Below are positions 51,583-59,836 of a DNA stretch of 64,000 nucleotides, piece after piece (the first letter of the stretch is position 1; every line of letters begins with the position of its first letter). Source of the stretch: Rhodospirillales bacterium (GTDB lineage: Bacteria > Pseudomonadota > Alphaproteobacteria > Rhodospirillales > JAPHRK01); NCBI GenBank assembly GCA_026196105.1, contig JAPHRK010000033.1, forward strand, positions 124,001-188,000. The letters are read 5' to 3'. Made by a program: the position numbers and the translations under genes. A model generated the notes under the pieces. The model was not told the origin of the DNA. It was given only the letters and a program-made list of their open reading frames with translations, and ran no database searches.

Positions 51583-54255
51583 CTAAGATAGCTTGGGGGG
51601 GGCTTTTGTTCCCCCTTTTTGCCGATGAGTGGCACTGTCTCCTAAAACATCATCTAAGGTGGCTAAAACCTGTTTGACGTTGATAGGCTTTGACAAGTAG
51701 GCGCGGAAGCCGGCCTCCATACCTTTTTCAATATCCGTCTTCATAACGGCAGCGCTCACTGCAACGACAGGGATATTTTTTGTCTCATCCATCTCTTTAA
51801 GAACTTTAAGAGCGCTTACTCCATCCATACCAGGGAGGTTAATATCCATTAAAACGAGGTCTGGGCGAAGTTGCTTTGCCAGCTCGATCCCTGCCTCAGC
51901 TGTTTCAGCGCAAATAAGTTTTACCCCAGCCATACGCCCTATCATCATGGTCATAAGTTGGAGGTTGGCTGGGTTGTCTTCAACGTAAAGAATTTTGCCT
52001 ATTGGATCATGGCTCACAACTTCGGCGGCCATATCGCGTATTTCAGAAGCTGTTGCTTCATGTTCGCTGGAAAATGATAAGGGGATATCGACCCAGAAGG
52101 TTGATCCCTTTCCTTTTTCACTAATAAAACCGACTTTCCCCTTCATGGCCTCTACTAGGCGTTTGGTAATTGTGAGGCCAATGCCGGTTCCTTCAATTTC
52201 GAGGCTTTCAGCACCTAAACGATTGAAGGGTTCAAAAAGTTGGTTCTGCTTTTCAAGAGCCACACCTCGTCCATTATCTTTGACGGAAAGGCGAACATAG
52301 CTTTTACCTAAGCTCTCCCATTGAACCCAAACTGTTCCATTATCGGCATTATATTTAATAGCATTCGACATCAAGTTAATGATAACTTGGCGTAATCGAG
52401 TATAGTCCCCTTTGGCGGTGAGGTCTGCCTCGCCCATGGTTTTAATAGTGATGTTCTTGCGCTTGGCGATGCCGCTAATGAGGGTTATACAATCTGAAAT
52501 CAAGCTATCAACGATGACGTTGTCTAGAGATAGGCTTATTGATCCGGCTTCAATTTTTGAAAGATCAAGGATATCGTCAATAAGTTCCTTCAAAAGACGA
52601 CCGCCGCCAACAATCTGCTCAATACAAGTTTGTTGTTCTTCGCTGAGGAACTCATCGCTATCCATTTGAAGCATCTGACCGAAGCCAAGGATTGCGTTCA
52701 AAGGGGTGCGTAATTCATGACTCATGGAGGAAAGAAATTCAGATTTAGCTTTGTTAGCTTTCTCGGCAGTAACAATAGCTTTGCGCAGATCGGCTTCAAC
52801 TTTTTTGCGATCCGTTACATCTTGAACGCTGCCCATAAGATTTATAGGTTTACCCTTTTTACTGAACTCCGATTTCATCAACAGATTGCCGACACGGGGG
52901 CTGTTACTTGATGGGAAAAACTCAATTTCTAGAGCATCACTATAGCCAGGAGTCTTCAAGGATTTGCGGAATTCCTCTTTGACAAGCTCTTTATCGGTAG
53001 GGCTAATAAGATTAAGAATGGTTTTAAGGCTTAACTCAAAAGTCCCTTTTTTGAGATTAAAAATTCGGCACATCTCATCAGACCAAGTGACTTCATTGGT
53101 TATCAAATCCCAATTCCAACTTCCAATACGGGATAATCTCTGAGCTTCGTCTAGGCTATGTTCACTAACTCTAAGTTTAGCCTCGGTTTTAACAGAGCGG
53201 GTTACGTCTTTACCGGTCCCCCTATACCCTAAAAACCGACCATCTGAGTCATAGATTGGTTTGCCGTTAATATCGATGTGGTGGGTATACCCTTCCTTAT
53301 CTTTCACGTCGTATTGAAAATTTTCAAAGGGTTTTCTGTTTTCTAAATCTTGTCGGTGGGCTGTCCAGTGGTCGCTATCTGTATCAACCACAGTTGGGTC
53401 TAAACGTTCCCATCTGGTATGTCCGATTAAGCTTTCTTTCTCGATATGGAAGAGGTCAAAAAATCGTTCTGAAACTCTGGTAAAACGAAGCTCTTCATCC
53501 ATTTCCCAAACCCAATCAGAGGCGGTATCTGTGAAATCTCGAAAACGGGCGTTGGATTTTTGCAAGGAAATCTGAGTTTCTTCAAGTTGTGCGATATGTG
53601 CTTTGAGGCGCTTTATGGCTGGAGCAAAAACACCGACTGCTGATAAGAAGAGGAGTAATAAAGTTGCTGCAAGGGCGCTATCTTCTAAGTGGGATAAAGC
53701 GACGAGTTTCTTCTCGCTTTCCCTTTGATATTGGGCGACAACATCATCAAGTAAAGTTAAGAACCCGGTTCCCCCAAGGTTGTTGAAAGCGGATTGGTGG
53801 TTGTGGTCATCTTTTCTGGGGTTGGCGCCAGGGGGATGCAAGGTGAGCAAAGCTTTGGCATCTTTGATATATGCTTCAACTCGGGCATTGACGTTAAATT
53901 TTTCGCCAAAATACATGGCCTTGATGGTTTCAGAAGGAGGGGAAAATCCCCAAACTTTATTTCCTGAAACAAGGGCGTGATGGGAACGGGCCATTTTGTC
54001 AATGGTTGCGGTATATTCCTGACGTATCCAAGCTCGTTCACGGCTTTCTTTTAAACGGTCAAGTTCTAAGCCTAGGAGCATGATGCGTTGGGAAAGCATA
54101 CGCTGACGACCGGCAATATTAATTTCAGCGGCATCAGTTTTTTGTTTATCAATGAATTGTTTGAAAACAAGATTGCTGGCAACCGCCAGACTAGCGAGTC
54201 CAATAAGAACAGCTATATATCGGAAAGTCAGACCTTTAACAAAGGTTACACCCAT
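51583..54255 (-). CDS. Hybrid sensor histidine kinase with P-box sensor, PAS domains and receiver
   Basis: An 890-residue kinase. TM1 (about 10-30) is followed by INIAGRQRMLSQR (residues 45-57), the PilJ/NarX-type P-box motif, then a helical periplasmic domain to TM2 (about 203-223). Two PAS domains (about 240-365 and 375-490), HisKA with His513 ([20 protein letters not shown]), HATPase, and a receiver (about 740-870) with Asp in [12 protein letters not shown] follow. It shares the P-box with 19074-21335 and its kinase-receiver core with 5449-7545 and 59837-62260. Strong AGAGG lies before the ATG. Monocistronic. Confidence 0.92.
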   Translation of the reverse strand: MGVTFVKGLTFRYIAVLIGLASLAVASNLVFKQFIDKQKTDAAEINIAGRQRMLSQRIMLLGLELDRLKESRERAWIRQEYTATIDKMARSHHALVSGNKVWGFSPPSETIKAMYFGEKFNVNARVEAYIKDAKALLTLHPPGANPRKDDHNHQSAFNNLGGTGFLTLLDDVVAQYQRESEKKLVALSHLEDSALAATLLLLFLSAVGVFAPAIKRLKAHIAQLEETQISLQKSNARFRDFTDTASDWVWEMDEELRFTRVSERFFDLFHIEKESLIGHTRWERLDPTVVDTDSDHWTAHRQDLENRKPFENFQYDVKDKEGYTHHIDINGKPIYDSDGRFLGYRGTGKDVTRSVKTEAKLRVSEHSLDEAQRLSRIGSWNWDLITNEVTWSDEMCRIFNLKKGTFELSLKTILNLISPTDKELVKEEFRKSLKTPGYSDALEIEFFPSSNSPRVGNLLMKSEFSKKGKPINLMGSVQDVTDRKKVEADLRKAIVTAEKANKAKSEFLSSMSHELRTPLNAILGFGQMLQMDSDEFLSEEQQTCIEQIVGGGRLLKELIDDILDLSKIEAGSISLSLDNVIVDSLISDCITLISGIAKRKNITIKTMGEADLTAKGDYTRLRQVIINLMSNAIKYNADNGTVWVQWESLGKSYVRLSVKDNGRGVALEKQNQLFEPFNRLGAESLEIEGTGIGLTITKRLVEAMKGKVGFISEKGKGSTFWVDIPLSFSSEHEATASEIRDMAAEVVSHDPIGKILYVEDNPANLQLMTMMIGRMAGVKLICAETAEAGIELAKQLRPDLVLMDINLPGMDGVSALKVLKEMDETKNIPVVAVSAAVMKTDIEKGMEAGFRAYLSKPINVKQVLATLDDVLGDSATHRQKGGTKAPPKLS
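51598..51620 (+). terminator. Terminator of the FKBP-rhodanese gene inside the 3' end of a convergent gene
   Basis: GGGGG-N8-CCCCC followed by TTTTT on the plus strand. It lies within the last 40 bases of the kinase coding region on the other strand. Confidence 0.5.
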
Positions 54256-54420
54256 CCTACCTCTTTCTTCCAGCGTTTACAGGTGTCTATAATTTCCCAA
54301 CGACATCTGTAATTGCTTCAAATATATGCGTGTCGAGAAGGCCCCTTAGACCTTCTCTCCATGCATAAATAGTAGTCGATTTTCTTTAAAATATATATAA
54401 CTTTCGGCAATTATCAGAAA

Positions 54421-55554
54421 CTAATCTGATAACTGCGCAAACCTCTTCATGTGGTGATCGACACTACCAAACAGGGTGTTGATCATTGTTAGGCGTTTGA
54501 AGTAATGGCCGACACTCATTTCATCAGTCATTCCCATGCCGCCGTGAATTTGAATCGCCTGTTGGCCCACGAATCGTCCGGCTGTACCAACTTTCGCCTT
54601 AAGAGCTGAAACGGTTTTAGCCGCATCGTCGGCTCCTTCAGCCAATTTCATAATGGCAAGATAGAGGAGAGATTTAGTTTGTTCAGTTTCCATAAACATT
54701 TCAACCATGCGGTGTTGCAAAACCTGAAATTGACCAATCGCAACGCCAAACTGTTCCCGTGTCTTAGCGTACTCAACAGAGGCTTGGTAAGTCACTTCCA
54801 TTGCGCCGACGGCTTCAGCACAAACAGCAGCAGTGGCTTCATCGATTATCTTTTCAATAATGGGGAGAGCGTTACCCTCTGCCCCTAATAGATCACTATT
54901 GGCGAGTGAGACGTTATTGAAAGTAATATCAGAGGCTTGGTTGCCATCAACCGTCGTGTAATTACGCCGTGAAACACCGCTAGCATTAGCATCAACAATG
55001 AAAAGGCTGATGCCGTTACTATCCATTTGATCGCCAGAAGTCCTGGCACTAACCACAAGTTTATCGGCAGACGGCCCACCAAGAACCACGCACTTAGACC
55101 CCTTGAGAACCCAGCCATCGCCTTGTTGACTGGCCGTGGTGACCAAGTCGGCCAGATTGTAGCGTCCTTGGGCTTCTGCATAGGCAAATGCCATCATCGT
55201 GGACCCATCTACAATGCCACCAATTAACTCTTCTTGTTGGGCAGGGGACCCGGCTTCTTTAATCAATCCGCCAGCAAGAACTACTGTCGCCAAATAAGGT
55301 TCAACAATAAGCCCTTTGCCAATACTCTCCATGAGAACCATGGTTTCAACCGGTGTACCATCAATACCCCCCATTTCTTCAGGGAAGGGCATTGCTAGCC
55401 AACCAAGCTCAGCAAAAGTTTTCCAGTTGTCACGGCTAAAGCCATCTTCACTGCTGATAATCTTGCGACGTTTTTCGAATTCATATTCGTCTTGCACAAA
55501 GCGAACAACGCTATCTTGCAAAAGAATTTGTTCCTCAGAAAGTGAGAAATCCAT
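54421..55554 (-). CDS. Acyl-CoA dehydrogenase, small subunit type (PimD-like)
   Basis: A 377-residue acyl-CoA dehydrogenase. It begins MDFSLSEEQILLQDSVVRFVQDEYEF, has AEAVGAMEVTYQASVEYAKTREQFG and ends in QIHGGMGMTDEMSVGHYFKRL, all standard FAD-binding blocks. In pairs of this kind (pimeloyl-CoA dehydrogenase PimC/PimD, large and small) both genes are needed. It follows the 398-residue subunit by 36 bases in the same operon. Substrate unknown. Confidence 0.88.
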   Translation of the reverse strand: MDFSLSEEQILLQDSVVRFVQDEYEFEKRRKIISSEDGFSRDNWKTFAELGWLAMPFPEEMGGIDGTPVETMVLMESIGKGLIVEPYLATVVLAGGLIKEAGSPAQQEELIGGIVDGSTMMAFAYAEAQGRYNLADLVTTASQQGDGWVLKGSKCVVLGGPSADKLVVSARTSGDQMDSNGISLFIVDANASGVSRRNYTTVDGNQASDITFNNVSLANSDLLGAEGNALPIIEKIIDEATAAVCAEAVGAMEVTYQASVEYAKTREQFGVAIGQFQVLQHRMVEMFMETEQTKSLLYLAIMKLAEGADDAAKTVSALKAKVGTAGRFVGQQAIQIHGGMGMTDEMSVGHYFKRLTMINTLFGSVDHHMKRFAQLSD

Positions 55555-55590
55555 TTAGTTATGCCTCCTAATTCAAGAAACCACTGCTGC

Positions 55591-56787
55591 TCACAGGCGC
55601 AGGACGGCTTTCGAAATAATGTTCTTTTGAATTTCGTTTGACCCGCCGTAGATGGAGGTCTTACGCATATTGAAATATTTTGATGCCGTCCCAACAGCCT
55701 CTTCAGGGCCAATAGGGTCGCCATTCCATCCAGGCTCTAAGCTTTCGGGAATAAAGGGCATGGCATAATAACCTGAGACTTCCATAGCCAGTTCTGTCAG
55801 GGCTTGTTGAATTTCTGTTCCCTTGATTTTAAGGATAGAAGATTCTGGGCCAGGCGCTCCGCCGAGAGAAACAGCGGCCAGAGTTCTCAAATCGGTCATT
55901 TCAAGGGCCATCAGCTCAATTTCTATCTCTGAAATACGACGCCTGAAGGTTTCATCTTCTAAGAGGGGAAGACCACCATTCATCTGTTTCGCAGCGAATT
56001 TCTTGATTTTGGAAAGAGAGCGTTTGGAACGTGCTACAGCGGCGATGCCTGTGCGTTCATGGGTCAAAAGAACTTTAGCGTATGTCCATCCTTTGCCTTC
56101 TTCTCCGATCAAGTTTTCGGCAGGAACGCGAACTTCTTCAAAATGGGTTTCGTTAACTTCATGACCACCGTCAATCGTGATGATTGGCCTTACGCTGATT
56201 CCTGGTGATTTCATGTCAATAAGCAGGAATGAAATACCTTCTTGTTTTTTGCCGGAGCCGTCCGTGCGAACAAGGCAGAAAATCCAATCAGCGTGTTGGG
56301 CGAGGGTTGTCCAGGTTTTCGTACCTGTCACCACATAATGGTCATCATCGCGAACGGCTTTGGTTTTTAAGGATGCTAAATCCGAACCTGCACCAGGTTC
56401 AGAATATCCCTGGCACCACCAAACATTGCTTTCAAGAATATCAGGCAAGAAACGCTTCTTTTGCTCATCATTGCCAAAAGTATAAATTACCGGAGCAACC
56501 ATGCTGAGACCAAAAGGGACCAACGGCTGCAAATCAACGGCTGCTGCCTCTTCCTCATAAATATAACGTTGTGTTGCTGTCCAGCCAGTGCCGCCATGTT
56601 CCACGGGCCAGTTCATAGCCGCCCACCCTTTAGCTGCTAGTGCTTTTTGCGAACGAACAATATCATCTTTGCTAAGGACCTGTCCTTTGCTACGCTTTTC
56701 TAATAAATCTTTGGGGTATTCTTCTTTGAAAAAACGACGCACCTCATCGCGAAACGCAAGTTCCTCAGCGCTAAAACTTAAATCCAT
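55591..56787 (-). CDS. Acyl-CoA dehydrogenase, large subunit type (PimC-like)
   Basis: A 398-residue flavoprotein. Motifs: WCQGYSEPGAGSDLASLKTKA (FAD/substrate block), VTGTKTWTTLAQHADW, and GGSNEIQKNIISKAVL near the end. Similar to pimeloyl-CoA dehydrogenase large subunits and to heteromeric fatty or steroid side-chain ACADs. It is first in the two-gene operon. A TetR gene lies divergently upstream with a palindrome overlapping the -35 of this operon. Confidence 0.88.
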   Translation of the reverse strand: MDLSFSAEELAFRDEVRRFFKEEYPKDLLEKRSKGQVLSKDDIVRSQKALAAKGWAAMNWPVEHGGTGWTATQRYIYEEEAAAVDLQPLVPFGLSMVAPVIYTFGNDEQKKRFLPDILESNVWWCQGYSEPGAGSDLASLKTKAVRDDDHYVVTGTKTWTTLAQHADWIFCLVRTDGSGKKQEGISFLLIDMKSPGISVRPIITIDGGHEVNETHFEEVRVPAENLIGEEGKGWTYAKVLLTHERTGIAAVARSKRSLSKIKKFAAKQMNGGLPLLEDETFRRRISEIEIELMALEMTDLRTLAAVSLGGAPGPESSILKIKGTEIQQALTELAMEVSGYYAMPFIPESLEPGWNGDPIGPEEAVGTASKYFNMRKTSIYGGSNEIQKNIISKAVLRL

Positions 56788-57275
56788 TAAATTCGACTCC
56801 CATTTCGTATTTTTTTAGCAATTGCTTATCTATGCTATGCTTAACGCACGTGTAATAAATTAACCATTGTGCAGGTCTATTAAACTTTCGGTATAATTAA
56901 GCATAAACTTTCTGCCCTGCATAGAATTATTCGCCAAAATTTATAGTAGTTCAAAATTGAACTAAAATCCTGTCTGGTATAAGATTAGGATAAATCAATA
57001 TATTCATAACTTTAAGGAGTAATGTAATAAAGTTCGTATACTAAACAAATGAGGGTTAAGTGATCACAAAAATTTGATGAAGTTTACTTAGGTAATTAAT
57101 TAGAAATACCTTTTATTATCTAGCATTTTGAGTTTAGCTGTATCAAAAGATGAAAATAAACATAATTAATAATGTTTATTTGGGTGAGGTACTGAGATTA
57201 ACTTGCGTTAGCAAAATAATTTCAAAATTAATCTCTGAGCAGAAAATGCTCTGGATTGCTTGAAGGGTTTTTAAA
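56788..57275. other. AT-rich intergenic region between ACAD operon and TetR gene
   Basis: About 490 bases, noticeably AT-rich, with no supported gene. It contains the minus-strand ACAD promoter and its operator near 56926-56964. The remaining 300 bases toward the TetR gene hold several imperfect AT repeats but no recognisable RNA. Confidence 0.5.
56926..56964 (-). promoter_or_regulatory. ACAD operon promoter with palindromic operator
   Basis: On the minus strand TTGAAC (56954-56949), 17-base spacer, AATAAT (56931-56926). A perfect 18-base palindrome TAGTTCAA-AA-TTGAACTA (56947-56964) covers the -35. This fits repression by the divergently encoded TetR protein. Confidence 0.7.
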
Positions 57276-57956
57276 TTGGTTAAGAAAAAAGGTCTTGATA
57301 CTAGAACAAAAATGATTTTGGTAGCTGAACGGATGTTTGCGGAAATGGGCGTGTATGCTATTTCCCTTCGCCAAATCAATATTGAGGCAGGACAAAGGAA
57401 TGGCTCCGCGCTTCACTATCATTTCGGTTCCCGTGAAGGCCTTATTTCAGCGATTTTTGAATACCGTATGGAGCCAATCAATCAAATACGATTGGAACTT
57501 CTTGAAGAAGTAAAGGATCAGGCATCTCCAGATTTACCTGATCTGAAATCATTAATGGGTGCTTTATTAATTCCAGGTACTGCGCACCTAAAAACTCCTG
57601 GTAGTGTTACCCATTTCAGCCGGTTCCTATCACAAGCAGCGAACACCTACTCAGATAAAATTCAAGAGTTGATGGATAACAAACATAACTCTGGTGCTCG
57701 GGAAATAAGACGCTTATTTCGTTCTGCCCTTAGGGACCTCCCTGAGCCAATCATTAAGCAAAGGGGCATGATAGCCGAGCAGTCTTTGATTCAAACCTAT
57801 GCCGCTTTTGAAGCCTTAAAAGAAGAAAAAGGTGAAGCTGTTGGAATAGAGGACTATGATTTGATGGTCGCCAACCTATCGGATTGTATATACGCTCTGC
57901 TCACGGCTCCTGTTTCAGAAAAAACTAAACAAGCTGCTGACAAACTTGTCGGCTAA
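57276..57956 (+). CDS. TetR family regulator of acyl-CoA dehydrogenase operon (inferred)
   Basis: A 226-residue regulator starting at TTG, with AAGGG upstream. The helix-turn-helix lies at 10-58 (MILVAERMFAEMGVYAISLRQINIEAGQRNGSALHYHFGSREGLISAIF). The C-terminal domain is typical for TetR regulators of lipid or acyl-CoA pathways. It diverges from the ACAD operon, whose promoter carries a palindrome; this makes it the most likely repressor. An acyl-CoA ligand is likely but not shown. Confidence 0.88.
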   Translation: MVKKKGLDTRTKMILVAERMFAEMGVYAISLRQINIEAGQRNGSALHYHFGSREGLISAIFEYRMEPINQIRLELLEEVKDQASPDLPDLKSLMGALLIPGTAHLKTPGSVTHFSRFLSQAANTYSDKIQELMDNKHNSGAREIRRLFRSALRDLPEPIIKQRGMIAEQSLIQTYAAFEALKEEKGEAVGIEDYDLMVANLSDCIYALLTAPVSEKTKQAADKLVG

Positions 57957-57991
57957 CTGCTTAGTAAGGGCAATTAACATAGTATTTTTTA

Positions 57992-58660
57992 TTATTCAGT
58001 TTGAGCATCATCGCCAAAGTCACCACTTTGGCCACCGCTTAAACCGTTATCGAGAAGTTTTGGGCTGTTCTTTTTATAAGTCGCGATGATCTCTTCATAG
58101 GGGACATCCGCAAATGAGCCACGATCTTTCACATATTCCATATGCTTACGTTCATCTTCATCGTAGGGATGAAAGATTGAATCTTCCAAGCCATTGAACT
58201 CCAAAGGCTTAACCCGGAATTTATCACATAGTTTTTTGTTAAAAGCTGGCGTGGCCTTTACCCATTTACCTTTTAGATAAAACTCCGTAAAGGCGTGCCA
58301 TTGCATCAAGTCCCCCCCGTTGAGTTCGCGAAGGCGGGGGGTATTGAGGTGGTTTTCTACATCAGCAAATCCTATCCGAGAAGGAATACCGACGGCTCGA
58401 CCACAAGCTGCAAGCAAGGAAGCCTTCGATGCGCAAAATCCCCACCCTTGTTCCAATACTGTGCTTGCTCGGTAAACACCTTGTTTGCCGAAATCAAGGT
58501 AAGGGGTGTAATGAATACCATCTCTAATTTTGTAATAGAGCTTCAGAGCCTTATCTAGATCTGTTGTTGCGTCCCCAATGGCTTCGTTTGCGTATTCTTT
58601 AATGGCTTCAGAATCGCTGTCAATGAAGCTTGCAGGCTGTAAATAAGTCTCTTCGGTCAT
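57992..58660 (-). CDS. Transglutaminase-like domain protein
   Basis: A 222-residue protein with a transglutaminase-like core. Cysteine is in GWGFCASKASLLAACGRA and histidine in QWHAFTEFYL. The third catalytic residue (Asp in classic triads, in VDPT) is Thr in KATPAFN, as it is in relatives of this subfamily. It ends in an acidic, Gly/Ser-rich tail. Cytoplasmic. It lies 21 bases downstream of the transaldolase gene, so it may be in one operon with it. Function unknown; probably a peptidase or amidase. Confidence 0.85.
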   Translation of the reverse strand: MTEETYLQPASFIDSDSEAIKEYANEAIGDATTDLDKALKLYYKIRDGIHYTPYLDFGKQGVYRASTVLEQGWGFCASKASLLAACGRAVGIPSRIGFADVENHLNTPRLRELNGGDLMQWHAFTEFYLKGKWVKATPAFNKKLCDKFRVKPLEFNGLEDSIFHPYDEDERKHMEYVKDRGSFADVPYEEIIATYKKNSPKLLDNGLSGGQSGDFGDDAQTE

Positions 58661-58681
58661 AATGTTCTCCAGGAAAAACGA

Positions 58682-59335
58682 TTACAAAATAGATTGTCCA
58701 GTTTTTTTCCAATCGGCCAAGAAGTCTTCTAGACCTTTGTCAGTGAGCGGATGTTTGAACATTTGCCATATTGCTTTAGGGGGCGCTGTTATAACATCTG
58801 CGCCGAGCTTGCCAGATTCAACAATGTGTAATGGGCTGCGAACAGAGGCGACAAGAACTTGCGTGTCAAATTCATAGTTGCCGTAGATATTGACTATATC
58901 TTCAATCAGTTGCAGGCCATCAAGAGACAGGTCGTCTAAACGCCCTACAAAGGGAGAGATGAAGGTTGCACCTGCTTTTGCTGCGAGGATGGCTTGAGCT
59001 GCTGAGAAGCAAAGGGTAACGTTAACCATAGTCCCTTCATCGCTCAATGTTTTACAGGCTTTAATTCCATTTTCAGTCAAGGGAACTTTAACGGTTACAT
59101 TGTCGGCTATTTTAGCAAGCTTCCGGCCTTCTTTGATCATACCGTCATAATCTGTGGCTGTTACTTCGGCGCTCACAGGGCCATCGATTAAATCGCAAAT
59201 TTCTTTAACTGTAGAAACAAAATCTCGACCTGTTTTAGCAATTAAGCTTGGGTTTGTGGTTACGCCATCAACAAGGCCCACGTCATTGAGTTTAGTAATT
59301 TCATCTAAATCAGCGGTATCAACAAAAAACTTCAT
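58682..59335 (-). CDS. tal: Transaldolase (TalC/FSA-type, short form)
   Basis: A 217-residue class I aldolase of the fructose-6-phosphate aldolase/TalC family. The Schiff-base lysine is Lys83 ([16 protein letters not shown]). Residue 129 in [10 protein letters not shown] is Phe; the FSA subtype usually has Tyr there and transaldolases have Phe, so transaldolase activity is more likely than fructose-6-phosphate aldolase. The N-terminal [18 protein letters not shown] is typical. The start ATG has GGAGGG upstream. Confidence 0.92.
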   Translation of the reverse strand: MKFFVDTADLDEITKLNDVGLVDGVTTNPSLIAKTGRDFVSTVKEICDLIDGPVSAEVTATDYDGMIKEGRKLAKIADNVTVKVPLTENGIKACKTLSDEGTMVNVTLCFSAAQAILAAKAGATFISPFVGRLDDLSLDGLQLIEDIVNIYGNYEFDTQVLVASVRSPLHIVESGKLGADVITAPPKAIWQMFKHPLTDKGLEDFLADWKKTGQSIL

Positions 59336-59424
59336 TATCCCCTCCGGATGTGGATAGATTGTTATTTAGCTCAATAAATCTCATACTGTGAGAGAACAAG
59401 CAAAAGGAAATGGAGGTAAACCTC

Positions 59425-59835
59425 ATGATTTTCCATAAGCCATTTTTCTTCAGAGCAGATGAAGGCGAAAAAGTAACGATAAAACCGCGAACAAAAGGCC
59501 TAGTTAAACCTGAAGAAGAAAAATTATTTTGTAAGAATTGTGGTCAATGGATCACTTCAGGCCCTTGGCGCATTGCTGTGAATGGTGAGCATGAGCACAT
59601 ATTTTTCAATCCTGCTGGGGTGGTTTTCAAAATTGGTTGTTTTAAAGAAGCGCCAGGGACTATCAGAGTTGGGAAATCCAGCGATGAGTTTACTTGGTTC
59701 AGGAACCATGTATGGCAGATTGTGATCTGTAACGAATGTGAAACCCACTTAGGATGGTTTTTTTCAGAAGCGAAGATGTCCTCCGTTTTCTTTGGCCTAA
59801 TTTTACCGAAATTAACATCAAAGAAGTTGCTTTAA
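59425..59835 (+). CDS. CULT domain protein (bacterial cereblon thalidomide-binding domain)
   Basis: A 136-residue protein with a single CULT domain. GGAGGT lies seven bases before the ATG at 59425, so that start is chosen over 59410. Zinc ligands are Cys36-x-x-Cys39 and Cys102-x-x-Cys105. The tri-tryptophan pocket of thalidomide-binding proteins is Trp91 (FTWFRN), Trp97 (HVWQIV) and Trp111 (HLGWFF). The spacing agrees with the Magnetospirillum gryphiswaldense MsCI4 model (offset of 12 residues at every position). The core FFNPAGVVFKIGCF is also characteristic. Natural ligand unknown; uridine and other glutarimide-like compounds have been proposed in the family. It converges with a CHASE kinase gene, ending one base before it. 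Confidence 0.93.
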   Translation: MIFHKPFFFRADEGEKVTIKPRTKGLVKPEEEKLFCKNCGQWITSGPWRIAVNGEHEHIFFNPAGVVFKIGCFKEAPGTIRVGKSSDEFTWFRNHVWQIVICNECETHLGWFFSEAKMSSVFFGLILPKLTSKKLL

Positions 59836-59836
59836 A

